DNA of 11,601 nucleotides from an uncultured Oscillibacter sp. GTDB lineage: Bacteria > Bacillota > Clostridia > Oscillospirales > Oscillospiraceae. Position numbers and translations under genes: made by a program. The notes under the pieces were generated by a model. That model saw only the letters and a list, made by a program, of their open reading frames with translations, ran no database searches and was not told where the DNA came from. Below are positions 1 to 6,084 of the stretch, in pieces (position 1 is the first letter of the stretch; each line of letters begins with the position of its first letter). The DNA lies in NCBI GenBank assembly GCA_910577405.1, contig CAJTMG010000003.1, positions 1 through 11,601 of the forward strand, written 5' to 3'.

Positions 1-1
1 T

Positions 2-7
2 TGTCAA
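2..7 (-). promoter_or_regulatory. Partial promoter: -35 box only, the one nearest the downstream gene
   Basis: Positions 2-7 on the minus strand read TTGACA. They are preceded (plus positions 8-30) by the A-rich segment CAAAAAAGTTTTCAAAAAAG, resembling an UP element. The spacer and -10 box would fall left of base 1. It is assigned because spacing and upstream context match the three complete promoters. Confidence 0.65.
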
Positions 8-73
8 GCACTTTTTTGAAAACTTTTTTGTTTTCTTTGGAAGCGCCCGCCGTTCGAACCAGAGGTTTCAGAA

Positions 74-113
74 TCAGCTCTGCTATCTTACCACACTCAC
101 CGGAGTTTGTCAA
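74..113 (-). promoter_or_regulatory. Sigma-A-type promoter, third in the leftward array
   Basis: On the minus strand the -35 box TTGACA is at 113-108 and the -10 box TAAGAT at 90-85, with an exact 17-bp spacer. TGG directly before the -10 gives an extended -10. After the -10, five bases (AGCAG) lead to AGCTGA at 79-74, where transcription is predicted to start. A run of seven A lies just upstream of the -35. Confidence 0.8.
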
Positions 114-184
114 GCACTTTTTTTCAGAAGCTCAATGGCTTTCATGAATCAGTGCGGTTCAAATCCGCTTGGTGTTTCGGAGTC

Positions 185-224
185 ACAGCCTTGCTATCTT
201 AGCACATTCAGGACCGCTTGTCAA
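185..224 (-). promoter_or_regulatory. Sigma-A-type promoter, second in the leftward array
   Basis: On the minus strand TTGACA is at 224-219 and TAAGAT at 201-196, separated by 17 bp, with an extended TGC before the -10. Five bases later GGCTGT (190-185) matches the start-site sequence of its neighbours. A-rich sequence (GAAAAGTTTCCGAAAAAAG) precedes the -35. Confidence 0.8.
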
Positions 225-290
225 GAACTTTTTTCGGAAACTTTTCAAGTCCGCCATCTCTCAGGAAGCTCTTGCCGGTCTCTCGCGCCG

Positions 291-330
291 ACAGCTTTGA
301 CAGAATACCAAATCCCGGCCCATTTGTCAA
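291..330 (-). promoter_or_regulatory. Sigma-A-type promoter, first (most upstream) in the leftward array
   Basis: On the minus strand TTGACA is at 330-325 and TATTCT at 307-302 with a 17-bp spacer and TGG before the -10. The -10 is weaker than in the other two units. AGCTGT (296-291) again follows after five bases. A strong A-tract, GAAGAAAAATTTTGAAAAAG, lies upstream of the -35. Confidence 0.72.
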
Positions 331-419
331 CACCTTTTTCAAAATTTTTCTTCCTTCTGACATTTTTTGCAGTTCCTGACAGATTCCCCGGCATTCCATT
401 AGCAATAATTCACAACAAC

Positions 420-451
420 AAAGGAAAACGGCAGCATTTTCACGCCGCCGT
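420..451 (-). terminator. Rho-independent terminator ending the dusB-sigma-anti-sigma operon
   Basis: On the minus strand ACGGCGGC (451-444) pairs with GCTGCCGT (435-428): eight pairs including one G-U, around the 8-nt loop GTGAAAAT. TTTTCCTTT follows directly (the stem's last T plus 427-420). The stem and loop contain the last sense codons and the TGA stop (442-440) of the anti-sigma gene, so translation termination and transcription termination occupy the same few bases. It separates the operon from the tandem promoters to its left. Confidence 0.78.
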
Positions 452-1471
452 CACAACAACCGTTATGAGTTCCTTATCATTTTGAACGTCGCACTCTATA
501 GAAAGAAGCTCCAGCAAGTCGGCGAATTCGTCCCGAGTAAGCAGGTAAGTCCGTTCCGAGCCGTTGTCCTCCGCGAGGGTAAAGCTGTCCAGAAGGTCCC
601 CGGCCTCCTCCTGGGAGAGAATCAAATCAACGTCATTCAATCCAACGTCCCTTGACTCCGGGGGAAAGCTCTCAACCTGCTCTCCCGTTTTCGCGGAAGC
701 CGACGCAGGAGCCGGGACCGCCGCCATCAAAGGCCCGACGCTCTCTTCGGGACCGGCGGCAGGGGCTGTTTCCTGGAGACCGGCGGCAGGGGCTGTTTCC
801 CGGGGGCTGGCCTCCGGCTCACTGGAATTTTCATCAGGAGCCGGTTCGCTCATGGCAGAGGGAATTCCGGCGTCGGAATGATCCTGAATCTTCTGAGAAT
901 CCTCTGCGGGCGCGGAACGGAGCTGGGGTTCGACTCCCGACGTATTCTGAGAAGAGGTCTGACCCGCGTTCTTCTCCTCATTCTCGTCCGTATTATAGGA
1001 GGCGCCGCTCTCCACGCTGGCAGGCGCGTCCAAATCATCTACTTCCCCGTCGTCCTGTTCCGTTACATTCTCCGTATCCTCACAAACCGCAGATTCCGCC
1101 GTATCCTCCATTCTGGCAGTATTTTCCGCCAAGCCGCCGCTCATACCCACAGGCCCGAAGCGAAGCAGGATTACGATGGCACAGCAGGCGGCCAATGCAG
1201 CGACCGCGCTCATCCAACGCCGCCGGTGCAAAGCAGCAGGCTTCAGCGCACTGGCCCGGACGCGCTCCATCACATTTTCGGCGAAGCCCTCTGGGACGTC
1301 GGTATCCTCAACGGAGGGAAAAGCGGCGCGAAGGGTCAAAGCGCCGTCGACGTAGTCCCGGCAGGCAGGGCAGGCGTCGAGATGGGACTGGACCCGCAGC
1401 ATCTGGTCCGGCGGAAGCTCCCCGTCCAGAAACGAATCCAGGAGTTCCAGAAAATCCTCACAGCCGTTCAT
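440..1471 (-). CDS. Membrane-bound zinc-finger (zf-HC2) anti-sigma factor
   Basis: This 343-residue protein is the likely partner and inhibitor of the ECF sigma factor encoded just upstream. The N-terminal 40 residues form a ZAS/zf-HC2 domain with the HxxxCxxC ligands H30, C34 and C37, and a further Cys at position 4. Such domains hold the sigma factor at the inner face of the membrane. A single hydrophobic segment follows at about 86-103 after an Arg cluster. About 150 acidic, Ala/Pro/Ser-rich residues follow, then a small folded-looking C-terminal domain (about 275-343) that should lie outside the cell and could sense envelope stress. The start is ATG at 1471 with a very strong AAAGGAGGG site 6 nt upstream; it overlaps the sigma stop codon by 4 nt. 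The long extracytoplasmic part is larger than in minimal anti-sigma factors. The pairing is inferred from domain and gene order; the signal sensed is unknown. Confidence 0.88.
   Translation of the reverse strand: MNGCEDFLELLDSFLDGELPPDQMLRVQSHLDACPACRDYVDGALTLRAAFPSVEDTDVPEGFAENVMERVRASALKPAALHRRRWMSAVAALAACCAIVILLRFGPVGMSGGLAENTARMEDTAESAVCEDTENVTEQDDGEVDDLDAPASVESGASYNTDENEEKNAGQTSSQNTSGVEPQLRSAPAEDSQKIQDHSDAGIPSAMSEPAPDENSSEPEASPRETAPAAGLQETAPAAGPEESVGPLMAAVPAPASASAKTGEQVESFPPESRDVGLNDVDLILSQEEAGDLLDSFTLAEDNGSERTYLLTRDEFADLLELLSIECDVQNDKELITVVVTAA
751..800. repeat. Two-copy 27-bp direct repeat inside the anti-sigma gene
   Basis: A 23-bp block at 751-773 recurs identically at 778-800, a period of 27 bp. 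In the protein it encodes two adjacent copies of a nine-residue unit, ETAPAAGLQ and ETAPAAGPE, in the extracytoplasmic linker. The period is a multiple of three, so copy-number change would keep the frame. Confidence 0.85.
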
Positions 1472-2088
1472 GAACGTCCCTCCTTTCTTTGATTTCCCGC
1501 AGTCTCTGATAGATTAGACGCAGGCGGCGCAGAAAAGTTCCCGCTTTGGAGCAAAATCTCACGAAGACGTTTCCGGCCCCGATTGATACGGGATTTGACG
1601 GTACCCACATCCAGGGAAAGGGCCTGTGCAATCTCGTCGTAACGGAGCTGATGGATTTCACGCAGGACCAGCACAGCGCGGTAATCGGGAGGAAGCTGGC
1701 GCAGACCGTCCTCCACCTGTTCCCGGAGTTCTTTCCGTTCAGCGGACTCCTGGGGGGAAGGTTCCGTGGAAGGCAGATCCAGGGCCGCCTCGTCCAAAGA
1801 ATCGGCCTGCCGTCTGTTTTCCCGCCGCAGGAGATCCACGCAGGCATTGGAAGCAAGGCGGTAGAGCCAGGTAGCGAAGGAACTGTCCCCGCGGAATTTA
1901 GGCAGGCCCTGCCAAGCGGCGAGAAAGGCGTCCTGAGCGGCTTCCGCGGCGTCGTCAGGATTGCGGCACATTCTGGAGGTCAGGGCGAAGACGCGTTTTT
2001 CGTAGATCCGCACCAATTCGCCGAAGGCTTCCTGGTCACCTCTTCTTGCCGCGTCCAGCCAAACGGATTCCAACTGCGCGTCAATCAT
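1468..2088 (-). CDS. ECF-family (sigma-70 group 4) RNA polymerase sigma factor
   Basis: This 206-residue protein has the two domains of an extracytoplasmic-function sigma factor and nothing else. Region 2 spans about 20-92, including the DAAEAAQDAFLAAW helix and the FATWLYRLASNACVDLLRR segment that binds the -10 element and core polymerase. Region 4 spans about 127-184, with LPPDYRAVLVLREI and the helix-turn-helix LRYDEIAQALSLDVGTVKSR followed by INRGRKRLRE, which reads the -35 element. A variable linker (about 93-126) joins them. The ATG at 2088 overlaps the dusB stop by 4 nt and has GGGAGG (2099-2094) five bases upstream. The gene in turn overlaps the anti-sigma gene, so sigma and inhibitor should be made in coupled amounts. 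No ECF-type autoregulatory promoter was recognised upstream of the operon, so the target genes are not evident. Confidence 0.93.
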   Translation of the reverse strand: MIDAQLESVWLDAARRGDQEAFGELVRIYEKRVFALTSRMCRNPDDAAEAAQDAFLAAWQGLPKFRGDSSFATWLYRLASNACVDLLRRENRRQADSLDEAALDLPSTEPSPQESAERKELREQVEDGLRQLPPDYRAVLVLREIHQLRYDEIAQALSLDVGTVKSRINRGRKRLREILLQSGNFSAPPASNLSETAGNQRKEGRS

Positions 2089-3092
2089 GTGGGCCTCCCA
2101 TCTGCGCGGCGTCCGGGTTCAGGGTCCCTCAGGTCCCGCTGGACGCCCCGTGTAACCCGTTCCACATCGTCCAGGCTGTTCATCCGCACAATCTGCTCCT
2201 TATAATAATTCGCGTAAGGCACGCCCTTGAGATACCAGCAGAAATGCCGCCGGGCCTCTAAAACGGCAACGCGCTCCCCCTTGAACGCAGCGGAAAGGCG
2301 GATCTGGCGGAAAGCGGTTTCTGCGCGCTGGGCCAGCGGAGGCGGTTCCGGCACAGGCAGACCGTTCAGGAGGGCCTCCGCCTGCTGGAAGAGCCAGGGA
2401 TTTCCGAAGCAGCCCCGGCCAATCATCGCCATATCCGCCTTGGTATGCTGCAAGATACGCAGAACGTCCTGAGGCTTCCAGACATCCCCGTTAGCAATGA
2501 CGGGAATGGAAACGGCTTCCTTGACGGCCCGGATGCAGTTCCAATCCGCCTGTCCGCCGTAGACCTGGGCGCGGGTTCTTCCATGGACGGCAACCGCGGA
2601 AGCCCCGGCCTGTTCCAGGACCCGGGCAAATTCGACGCAGTTGCAGCTCCCCATATCCCAGCCCCGGCGGAACTTGGCGGTCACGGGAACGTCCACGGCT
2701 TTCACCACGGCCTCGACGATTTTCCCTGCCAATTCCGGGGTACGCATCAAAGCCGCGCCGTCGCCGTTGTTGACAATCTTGCCCATTGGACAGCCCATAT
2801 TGATATCCAGCACATCCGCGCCGGTAAATTCGACAGCAATCCGGGCGGCCTCGGCCATACAATCCGGCTCATGACCGAAAATCTGCACAGCAGCGGGATG
2901 CTCACCAGGGAACTGCTTCAGAAGCCCGAAGGTTTTCCGATCACGGTAGCAAAGCGCTTTGGAGGAAATCAGCTCCGAGCAGGTATAGCCGGCCCCCAGC
3001 TCCGCGCAGATCTGACGGAAAGCAGCGTCGGTAACGCCAGCCATAGGAGCCAGGGCCAGCTTTGAAGGGACGTTGACGGCGCCAATTTTCAC
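2085..3092 (-). CDS. dusB: tRNA-dihydrouridine synthase B
   Basis: This 335-residue protein has the length and motifs of the DusB branch of FMN-dependent tRNA-dihydrouridine synthases, which reduce specific uridines in the tRNA D-loop with NADPH. An FMN-binding TIM barrel opens with LALAPMAGVTDAAFR (about 12-26). The catalytic cysteine is C101 in NMGCPMGKIVNNGDGAALM. VTAKFRRGW (about 137-145), AVHGRTRAQVYGG, VIANGDVW and MIGRGCFGNPWLF follow in the family order, with the helical tRNA-binding domain at the C-terminus (RRHFCWYLKGVPYANYY). The start is GTG at 3092, supported by GAGGTGG (3103-3097) a few bases upstream and by the family N-terminus. It is first in an operon with the ECF sigma and anti-sigma genes, an odd partnership for a housekeeping tRNA modification enzyme. 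Product identity is secure; subclass B is inferred from sequence memory. Confidence 0.95.
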   Translation of the reverse strand: MKIGAVNVPSKLALAPMAGVTDAAFRQICAELGAGYTCSELISSKALCYRDRKTFGLLKQFPGEHPAAVQIFGHEPDCMAEAARIAVEFTGADVLDINMGCPMGKIVNNGDGAALMRTPELAGKIVEAVVKAVDVPVTAKFRRGWDMGSCNCVEFARVLEQAGASAVAVHGRTRAQVYGGQADWNCIRAVKEAVSIPVIANGDVWKPQDVLRILQHTKADMAMIGRGCFGNPWLFQQAEALLNGLPVPEPPPLAQRAETAFRQIRLSAAFKGERVAVLEARRHFCWYLKGVPYANYYKEQIVRMNSLDDVERVTRGVQRDLRDPEPGRRADGRPT

Positions 3093-3130
3093 AAGACCAC
3101 CTCACAAGTCAGGAATTCCAATCATGACAC

Positions 3131-3159
3131 ATGATAACACAGATTTGCCGGAAAGTCTA
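3131..3159 (-). promoter_or_regulatory. Putative promoter of the dusB-sigma-anti-sigma operon
   Basis: On the minus strand TAGACT (3159-3154, four of six matches to TTGACA) and TATCAT (3136-3131, five of six matches to TATAAT) are separated by 17 bp. The predicted start near 3125 gives a leader of about 30 nt before the GTG of dusB. It resembles a vegetative rather than an ECF promoter. Confidence 0.6.
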
Positions 3160-3202
3160 CCTGTCCGGAGCTGGTCCGCGGGGCGCTTACAATATTTAAT
3201 AT

Positions 3203-3209
3203 AAGGAGG
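3203..3209 (+). other. Orphan Shine-Dalgarno-like AAGGAGG without a nearby start codon
   Basis: A perfect AAGGAGG lies in the divergent intergenic region (3093-3361). No ATG or GTG follows within 15 nt. A TTG at 3233 is in frame with the BRCT gene but sits 23 nt away and upstream of the best promoter for that gene. An ATT at 3220 would open only about 20 codons. It may be chance or the remnant of a lost small gene. Confidence 0.3.
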
Positions 3210-3266
3210 AAGCGGAAAAATTTTCAGCGGTTTTGTCTGGATTCGATCAGAGCTCCGCGAATTCCC

Positions 3267-3295
3267 TTGCGTGCGCGGATAAATTTTGCTATAAT
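3267..3295 (+). promoter_or_regulatory. Extended -10 promoter for the BRCT-domain gene
   Basis: TTGCGT (3267-3272) and a perfect TATAAT (3290-3295) are 17 bp apart, with TGC directly before the -10 making it an extended -10. The weak -35 is compensated by the extended element. Transcription should start near 3302, about 60 nt before the chosen start codon. It lies back to back with the dusB promoter. Confidence 0.68.
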
Positions 3296-3361
3296 TTTTT
3301 CCGTTTTATAAAACCGAAACGTCTCCTGGCGTATCTTAGTTATATGGGAAGGATTCTGGAA

Positions 3362-4624
3362 ATGGAGCGAAAAGAAGCACAGAATAAGGAAAATCTTGAC
3401 AGCGCGTTTTCGATACTGGAGCTTTTATCAAACGGCCGGGTACAGATAGAAGGACCAGGCGAAGACGGGCGGTACAGCATACAAGGTCCAGAGGGCGCGG
3501 AAGGGCTTCTGGAAGCGCTGGAGGGTCTGGAAGCGCTGCGGGTCCCGTCGGAGCGTCTGGGAAAGGACCTGCGGCGGTTTCTGAAGGAGCATGACCTGAC
3601 GGGCGGCGGGCTTTTGCTTCTTGCGGGACTGCGTTTGTTTTTCATCCGGCAGGAAGGCCCGGATGCGTATGGAATACTGATGGACCGGCGTTTTCAAGAG
3701 ACGGTGCCGCTGCCAGAGGTCCGGCTGGAACATTTGATTGCGACTCTGCGGCATCTGGATGGGCAGAAGGGTTTATTCCGCGCGCCAGTCCAAAGGATTT
3801 ACCGGGCGGTAGACATACCCGGCATCTTATTGGAAAGCGTACGTCCCCGGCCTCTGACCCCAGAGGAAGCGCGGGAACTGCCCATTGAAGGAAAGGTCTT
3901 CGTGCTGGCCGGCGGACTGTCCCGTGAAGACCGGAGCCGCGCAAAGGAACTGATCACTGTCCGCGGAGGACGCTGTGCCACATCCCTCAGCGGCCGGACA
4001 GACTATCTTGCGGCAGGCACGGCAGAAGCTCTTCGGGAGAACACGATGATGCAGGTCCAGGCATTGCAGGCCAAGGGACGGGAGCTTTATCTGCTGGACA
4101 GAAGGTCACTGTTCAGTCTGCTGGGGGAAGCGCCGCAGGATGACGCCCTGTCCCTGGAATCCGAACAAACGGCGGCGAAAGAATTTCCAGGCCTGGAAAA
4201 AGTTCCGGCAGCGCGGGAGGAAGAGGGCCCGTCAATTTCAGGAAATACTGAAGAATCTGCTTTCAAAGAGGAAAAAAGGGCGCCGGCGGAGGTTCTGACA
4301 GAATCTTCCAAGCCTGCCGCGTCCCCGGAACATCCCAGTGAGTCAAAAGCGATTGCGGCAGAAGGGATAGAGGCGACGCTGGAGCAAAGCTGGAATGACG
4401 CGTGGATGTCAAGGCAGGAGCAGGAAGCGCGGGCGCTTGCGGAAGCGGAGGCGGAGGTAAAGCGTTTACAGGAAGCCCGGGCTGCCGGGGAACGACGGCT
4501 GCAAGGCCTGGGACTGCTGAAGTTCAGCGAACGGGCGTCGGTACGGCAGGAGCTCCAGCGGCTGAACCAATCCCTGCGCACGGCGGAAGCGGAACTGACC
4601 CGGCTGAAACGAAGTGCAACTTGA
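3362..4624 (+). CDS. BRCT-domain protein with C-terminal coiled coil, function unknown
   Basis: With the ATG at 3362 the protein has 420 residues. This start is preferred because it has GGGAAGGA 8 nt upstream and follows the promoter at 3267-3295; an ATG at 3344 is possible but lacks a binding site. The N-terminal ~170 residues are an unrecognised, probably globular region. A BRCT domain follows at about 174-256: GKVFVLAGGLSREDRSRAKE, then VRGGRCATSLSGRTDYLAAG and LYLLDRRSLFSLLGE. It resembles the single BRCT at the end of bacterial NAD-dependent DNA ligase. Residues about 257-340 are acidic and low in complexity, and 343-420 are strongly predicted coiled coil rich in Ala, Glu and Arg. No ligase, polymerase, nuclease or helicase motif is present. 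A role in binding DNA ends or a phosphorylated partner is possible by analogy only. It is divergent from dusB and shares no obvious operon. Confidence 0.8.
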   Translation: MERKEAQNKENLDSAFSILELLSNGRVQIEGPGEDGRYSIQGPEGAEGLLEALEGLEALRVPSERLGKDLRRFLKEHDLTGGGLLLLAGLRLFFIRQEGPDAYGILMDRRFQETVPLPEVRLEHLIATLRHLDGQKGLFRAPVQRIYRAVDIPGILLESVRPRPLTPEEARELPIEGKVFVLAGGLSREDRSRAKELITVRGGRCATSLSGRTDYLAAGTAEALRENTMMQVQALQAKGRELYLLDRRSLFSLLGEAPQDDALSLESEQTAAKEFPGLEKVPAAREEEGPSISGNTEESAFKEEKRAPAEVLTESSKPAASPEHPSESKAIAAEGIEATLEQSWNDAWMSRQEQEARALAEAEAEVKRLQEARAAGERRLQGLGLLKFSERASVRQELQRLNQSLRTAEAELTRLKRSAT

Positions 4625-4648
4625 CATTTTGGCGGCAGGGTGTATAAT
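4621..4648 (+). promoter_or_regulatory. Consensus sigma-A promoter for the MBOAT-AlgX operon, overlapping the BRCT stop codon
   Basis: Perfect TTGACA (4621-4626) and perfect TATAAT (4643-4648) are separated by 16 bp. The -35 box contains the TGA stop (4622-4624) of the preceding gene. Transcription should begin near 4655, giving a leader of about 60 nt. No terminator was seen for the BRCT gene, so read-through into this operon is also likely. Confidence 0.8.
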
Positions 4649-4664
4649 TTTTGTGAATTGACGC

Positions 4665-4701
4665 TTTCCGGCAGGAATCTCCGGAAAATTCCTAATTCCG
4701 G
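4665..4701 (+). promoter_or_regulatory. Leader with mutually exclusive hairpins upstream of the MBOAT gene
   Basis: TTTCCGG (4665-4671) can pair with CCGGAAA (4681-4687) across a 9-nt loop. The same CCGGAA (4681-4686) can instead pair with TTCCGG (4696-4701), also across 9 nt. The second hairpin ends two bases before the AGGAGG ribosome binding site (4704-4709). The arrangement could modulate translation, but no conserved riboswitch class was recognised and no poly-T follows either stem. Confidence 0.4.
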
Positions 4702-4716
4702 ACAGGAGGCGACCCG

Positions 4717-6084
4717 ATGGCATTTCATTCAGCGGCGTTTCTGTTTTTTTACATACCGGTTATTTTTCTTTTCTATCTGGTCATACCCGGCCCAAGGGCA
4801 AAGAATGTATATCTGACCATAGCGGGGCTGATTTTCTACGCCTGCGGCCAGTGGCAGGGGGTGCCGGTTCTGGTGCTGTCGGCGCTGCTGGCATGGCTGG
4901 CGGGCCGAAGCGGACGGAAAGGGGTACTGGCTCTGACACTGGTCTGTCAAGTGGCGATGCTGGGCGTGTTCAAGTATCTGGACTTTTTCACCGGCACGCT
5001 GAACGACCTGCTGGGCCTGAACATACCGGCGGCAAATCTGCTGCTTCCCATCGGCGTCTCATTTTTCACGTTCAAGGCCATGGCGTACACCATAGACGCA
5101 TACCGAGACGGAGGAACGAGCCGCCGTTTTTTGGATGTTCTGCTGTATCTGTCATTTTTCCCCCAGGTGGTGTCAGGCCCCATTGAGCGGTACGGGCAGT
5201 TCGCGGAGGATCTGGAGGACCGGCCCCTGAACGCCGTGCAGATGGCCCACGGGTTGCGGCGGTTTATTATAGGCTTTGCGAAAAAGGCGCTGCTGTCGGA
5301 AACGGCTGCGCTGGCGGCAAACGGCGCGTTCGGGCTTGAGGCGGGTTTGGATTTCCGGCTTGCATGGCTGGGCGCGTTTGCGTATACGATACAGATATAT
5401 TTTGATTTTTCCGGCTACAGCGATATGGCAATCGGCTTAGGGGAACTGTTCGGGTTCCGGACGCCGGAGAATTTCGACTATCCCTATATTTCTGCTTCGA
5501 TTACGGAATTCTGGCGGCGCTGGCATATTTCCCTTTCGTTCTGGTTCCGGGACTATCTGTATATTCCATTGGGCGGCGGACGCTGCGGGAAACTCCGGAA
5601 ATGCCTGAACAAATGCGCGGTTTTTCTGCTCTGCGGCCTGTGGCACGGGGCGAGCTGGACGTTTGTGCTCTGGGGCGCGTGGCACGGGCTGTTTTCCGTG
5701 CTGGAAAGCGCCCTTCCCCAACGGCCGTCCACGGGATTCCGGCGGATTCTGGGGCACGTCTACACGCTTCTGGTGGTCTGTATCGGCTTTGTACTGTTCC
5801 GGGCGTCAGACCTCGGAGAAGCGTCCCGGATGCTGCAAGCGATGTTTACGCCCGGCATTTCCGCCCCGTCGACGTTTGTACTGGAACAGATGGCGCCGTC
5901 GGTCTGGCTGGCGCTGGCGGCAGGCGCGGCAGGTTCCATGCCGGTGATCCCCTGGCTGCGGAAGCGGCTTCCGGAGCGGCTGTCTGACGGCGCGGCTTAT
6001 CTTTGCGCGTTGGGCCTGATGGCGCTCTGTCTTCTGGCGGCGGCGGGGAGCGGATTCCAGCCGTTCATTTACACACAGTTTTGA
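4717..6084 (+). CDS. MBOAT-family membrane O-acyltransferase (AlgI-like)
   Basis: This 455-residue polytopic membrane protein belongs to the MBOAT family that includes AlgI and DltB. These proteins move acyl (usually acetyl) groups across the membrane for transfer to a surface polymer. Roughly ten hydrophobic segments are visible from FFYIPVIFLFYLV onward. Family blocks appear in order: LLLPIGVSFFTFKAMAYTID (about 109-128), FFPQVVSGPIERY (about 148-160), IYFDFSGYSDMAIGLGELFG, then FWRRWHISLSFWFRDYLYIP with H270, and GLWHGASWTFVLWGAWHG with the putative catalytic H310. Start ATG 4717 has AGGAGG 7 nt upstream. The next gene begins 8 nt after the stop and encodes an AlgX/AlgJ-like SGNH partner, as in alginate and other polysaccharide acetylation systems. 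The absence of dltA and dltC here argues against teichoic-acid D-alanylation. The glycan acceptor is not indicated. Confidence 0.93.
   Translation: MAFHSAAFLFFYIPVIFLFYLVIPGPRAKNVYLTIAGLIFYACGQWQGVPVLVLSALLAWLAGRSGRKGVLALTLVCQVAMLGVFKYLDFFTGTLNDLLGLNIPAANLLLPIGVSFFTFKAMAYTIDAYRDGGTSRRFLDVLLYLSFFPQVVSGPIERYGQFAEDLEDRPLNAVQMAHGLRRFIIGFAKKALLSETAALAANGAFGLEAGLDFRLAWLGAFAYTIQIYFDFSGYSDMAIGLGELFGFRTPENFDYPYISASITEFWRRWHISLSFWFRDYLYIPLGGGRCGKLRKCLNKCAVFLLCGLWHGASWTFVLWGAWHGLFSVLESALPQRPSTGFRRILGHVYTLLVVCIGFVLFRASDLGEASRMLQAMFTPGISAPSTFVLEQMAPSVWLALAAGAAGSMPVIPWLRKRLPERLSDGAAYLCALGLMALCLLAAAGSGFQPFIYTQF

Larger units (their letters stand above)
1..350 (-). promoter_or_regulatory. Tandem promoter array facing left, probably for an rRNA or tRNA operon outside the window
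   Basis: Read on the minus strand, this stretch contains four perfect TTGACA -35 boxes, at plus-strand positions 2-7, 108-113, 219-224 and 325-330, spaced 106, 111 and 106 bp. Three have complete promoters in the window, each with a 17-bp spacer and a TGn-extended -10 box. Runs of A lie upstream of every -35 box on the minus strand, like UP elements. The two middle units are also related between promoters (GTTCRAA at 52 and 157; TGCTATCTTA at 81 and 192 on the plus strand), so they look like old tandem duplicates. Tandem strong sigma-A promoters with UP-like A-tracts are typical of stable-RNA operons; the identity of the downstream gene is inferred because it lies beyond the left edge. Confidence 0.8.

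Noticed and set aside
150..170. tRNA T-arm-like sequence (GCGG-TTCAAAT-CCGC)
   Set aside because: No acceptor, D or anticodon arm could be built around it on either strand, and the strand is opposite to the promoters. The related GTTCGAACC at 52-60 fits divergence of the tandem promoter units better.
1..350. CRISPR array
   Set aside because: The repeats are about 106-111 bp apart, only short boxes are conserved, and the conserved boxes are promoter hexamers; there are no cas genes.
135..485. Plus-strand open frame of 116 codons across the tandem promoter region
   Set aside because: It covers the AT-rich promoter repeats, has no ribosome binding site and no recognisable protein features, and its end overlaps the anti-sigma gene.
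652..1492. Long plus-strand open frames opposite the anti-sigma gene
   Set aside because: They are antisense to a well supported gene, rich in Arg and Pro as expected from GC-rich antisense reading, and have no domain or ribosome binding site.
1546..3065. Plus-strand open frames of about 200 codons opposite the sigma factor and dusB
   Set aside because: Both sense-strand proteins show full family motifs; the antisense frames show none.
3233..3361. TTG start at 3233 giving the BRCT protein 43 extra N-terminal residues
   Set aside because: The extension lies across the extended -10 promoter at 3267-3295, and the nearest ribosome binding site is 23 nt away. A better start with a site exists at 3362.
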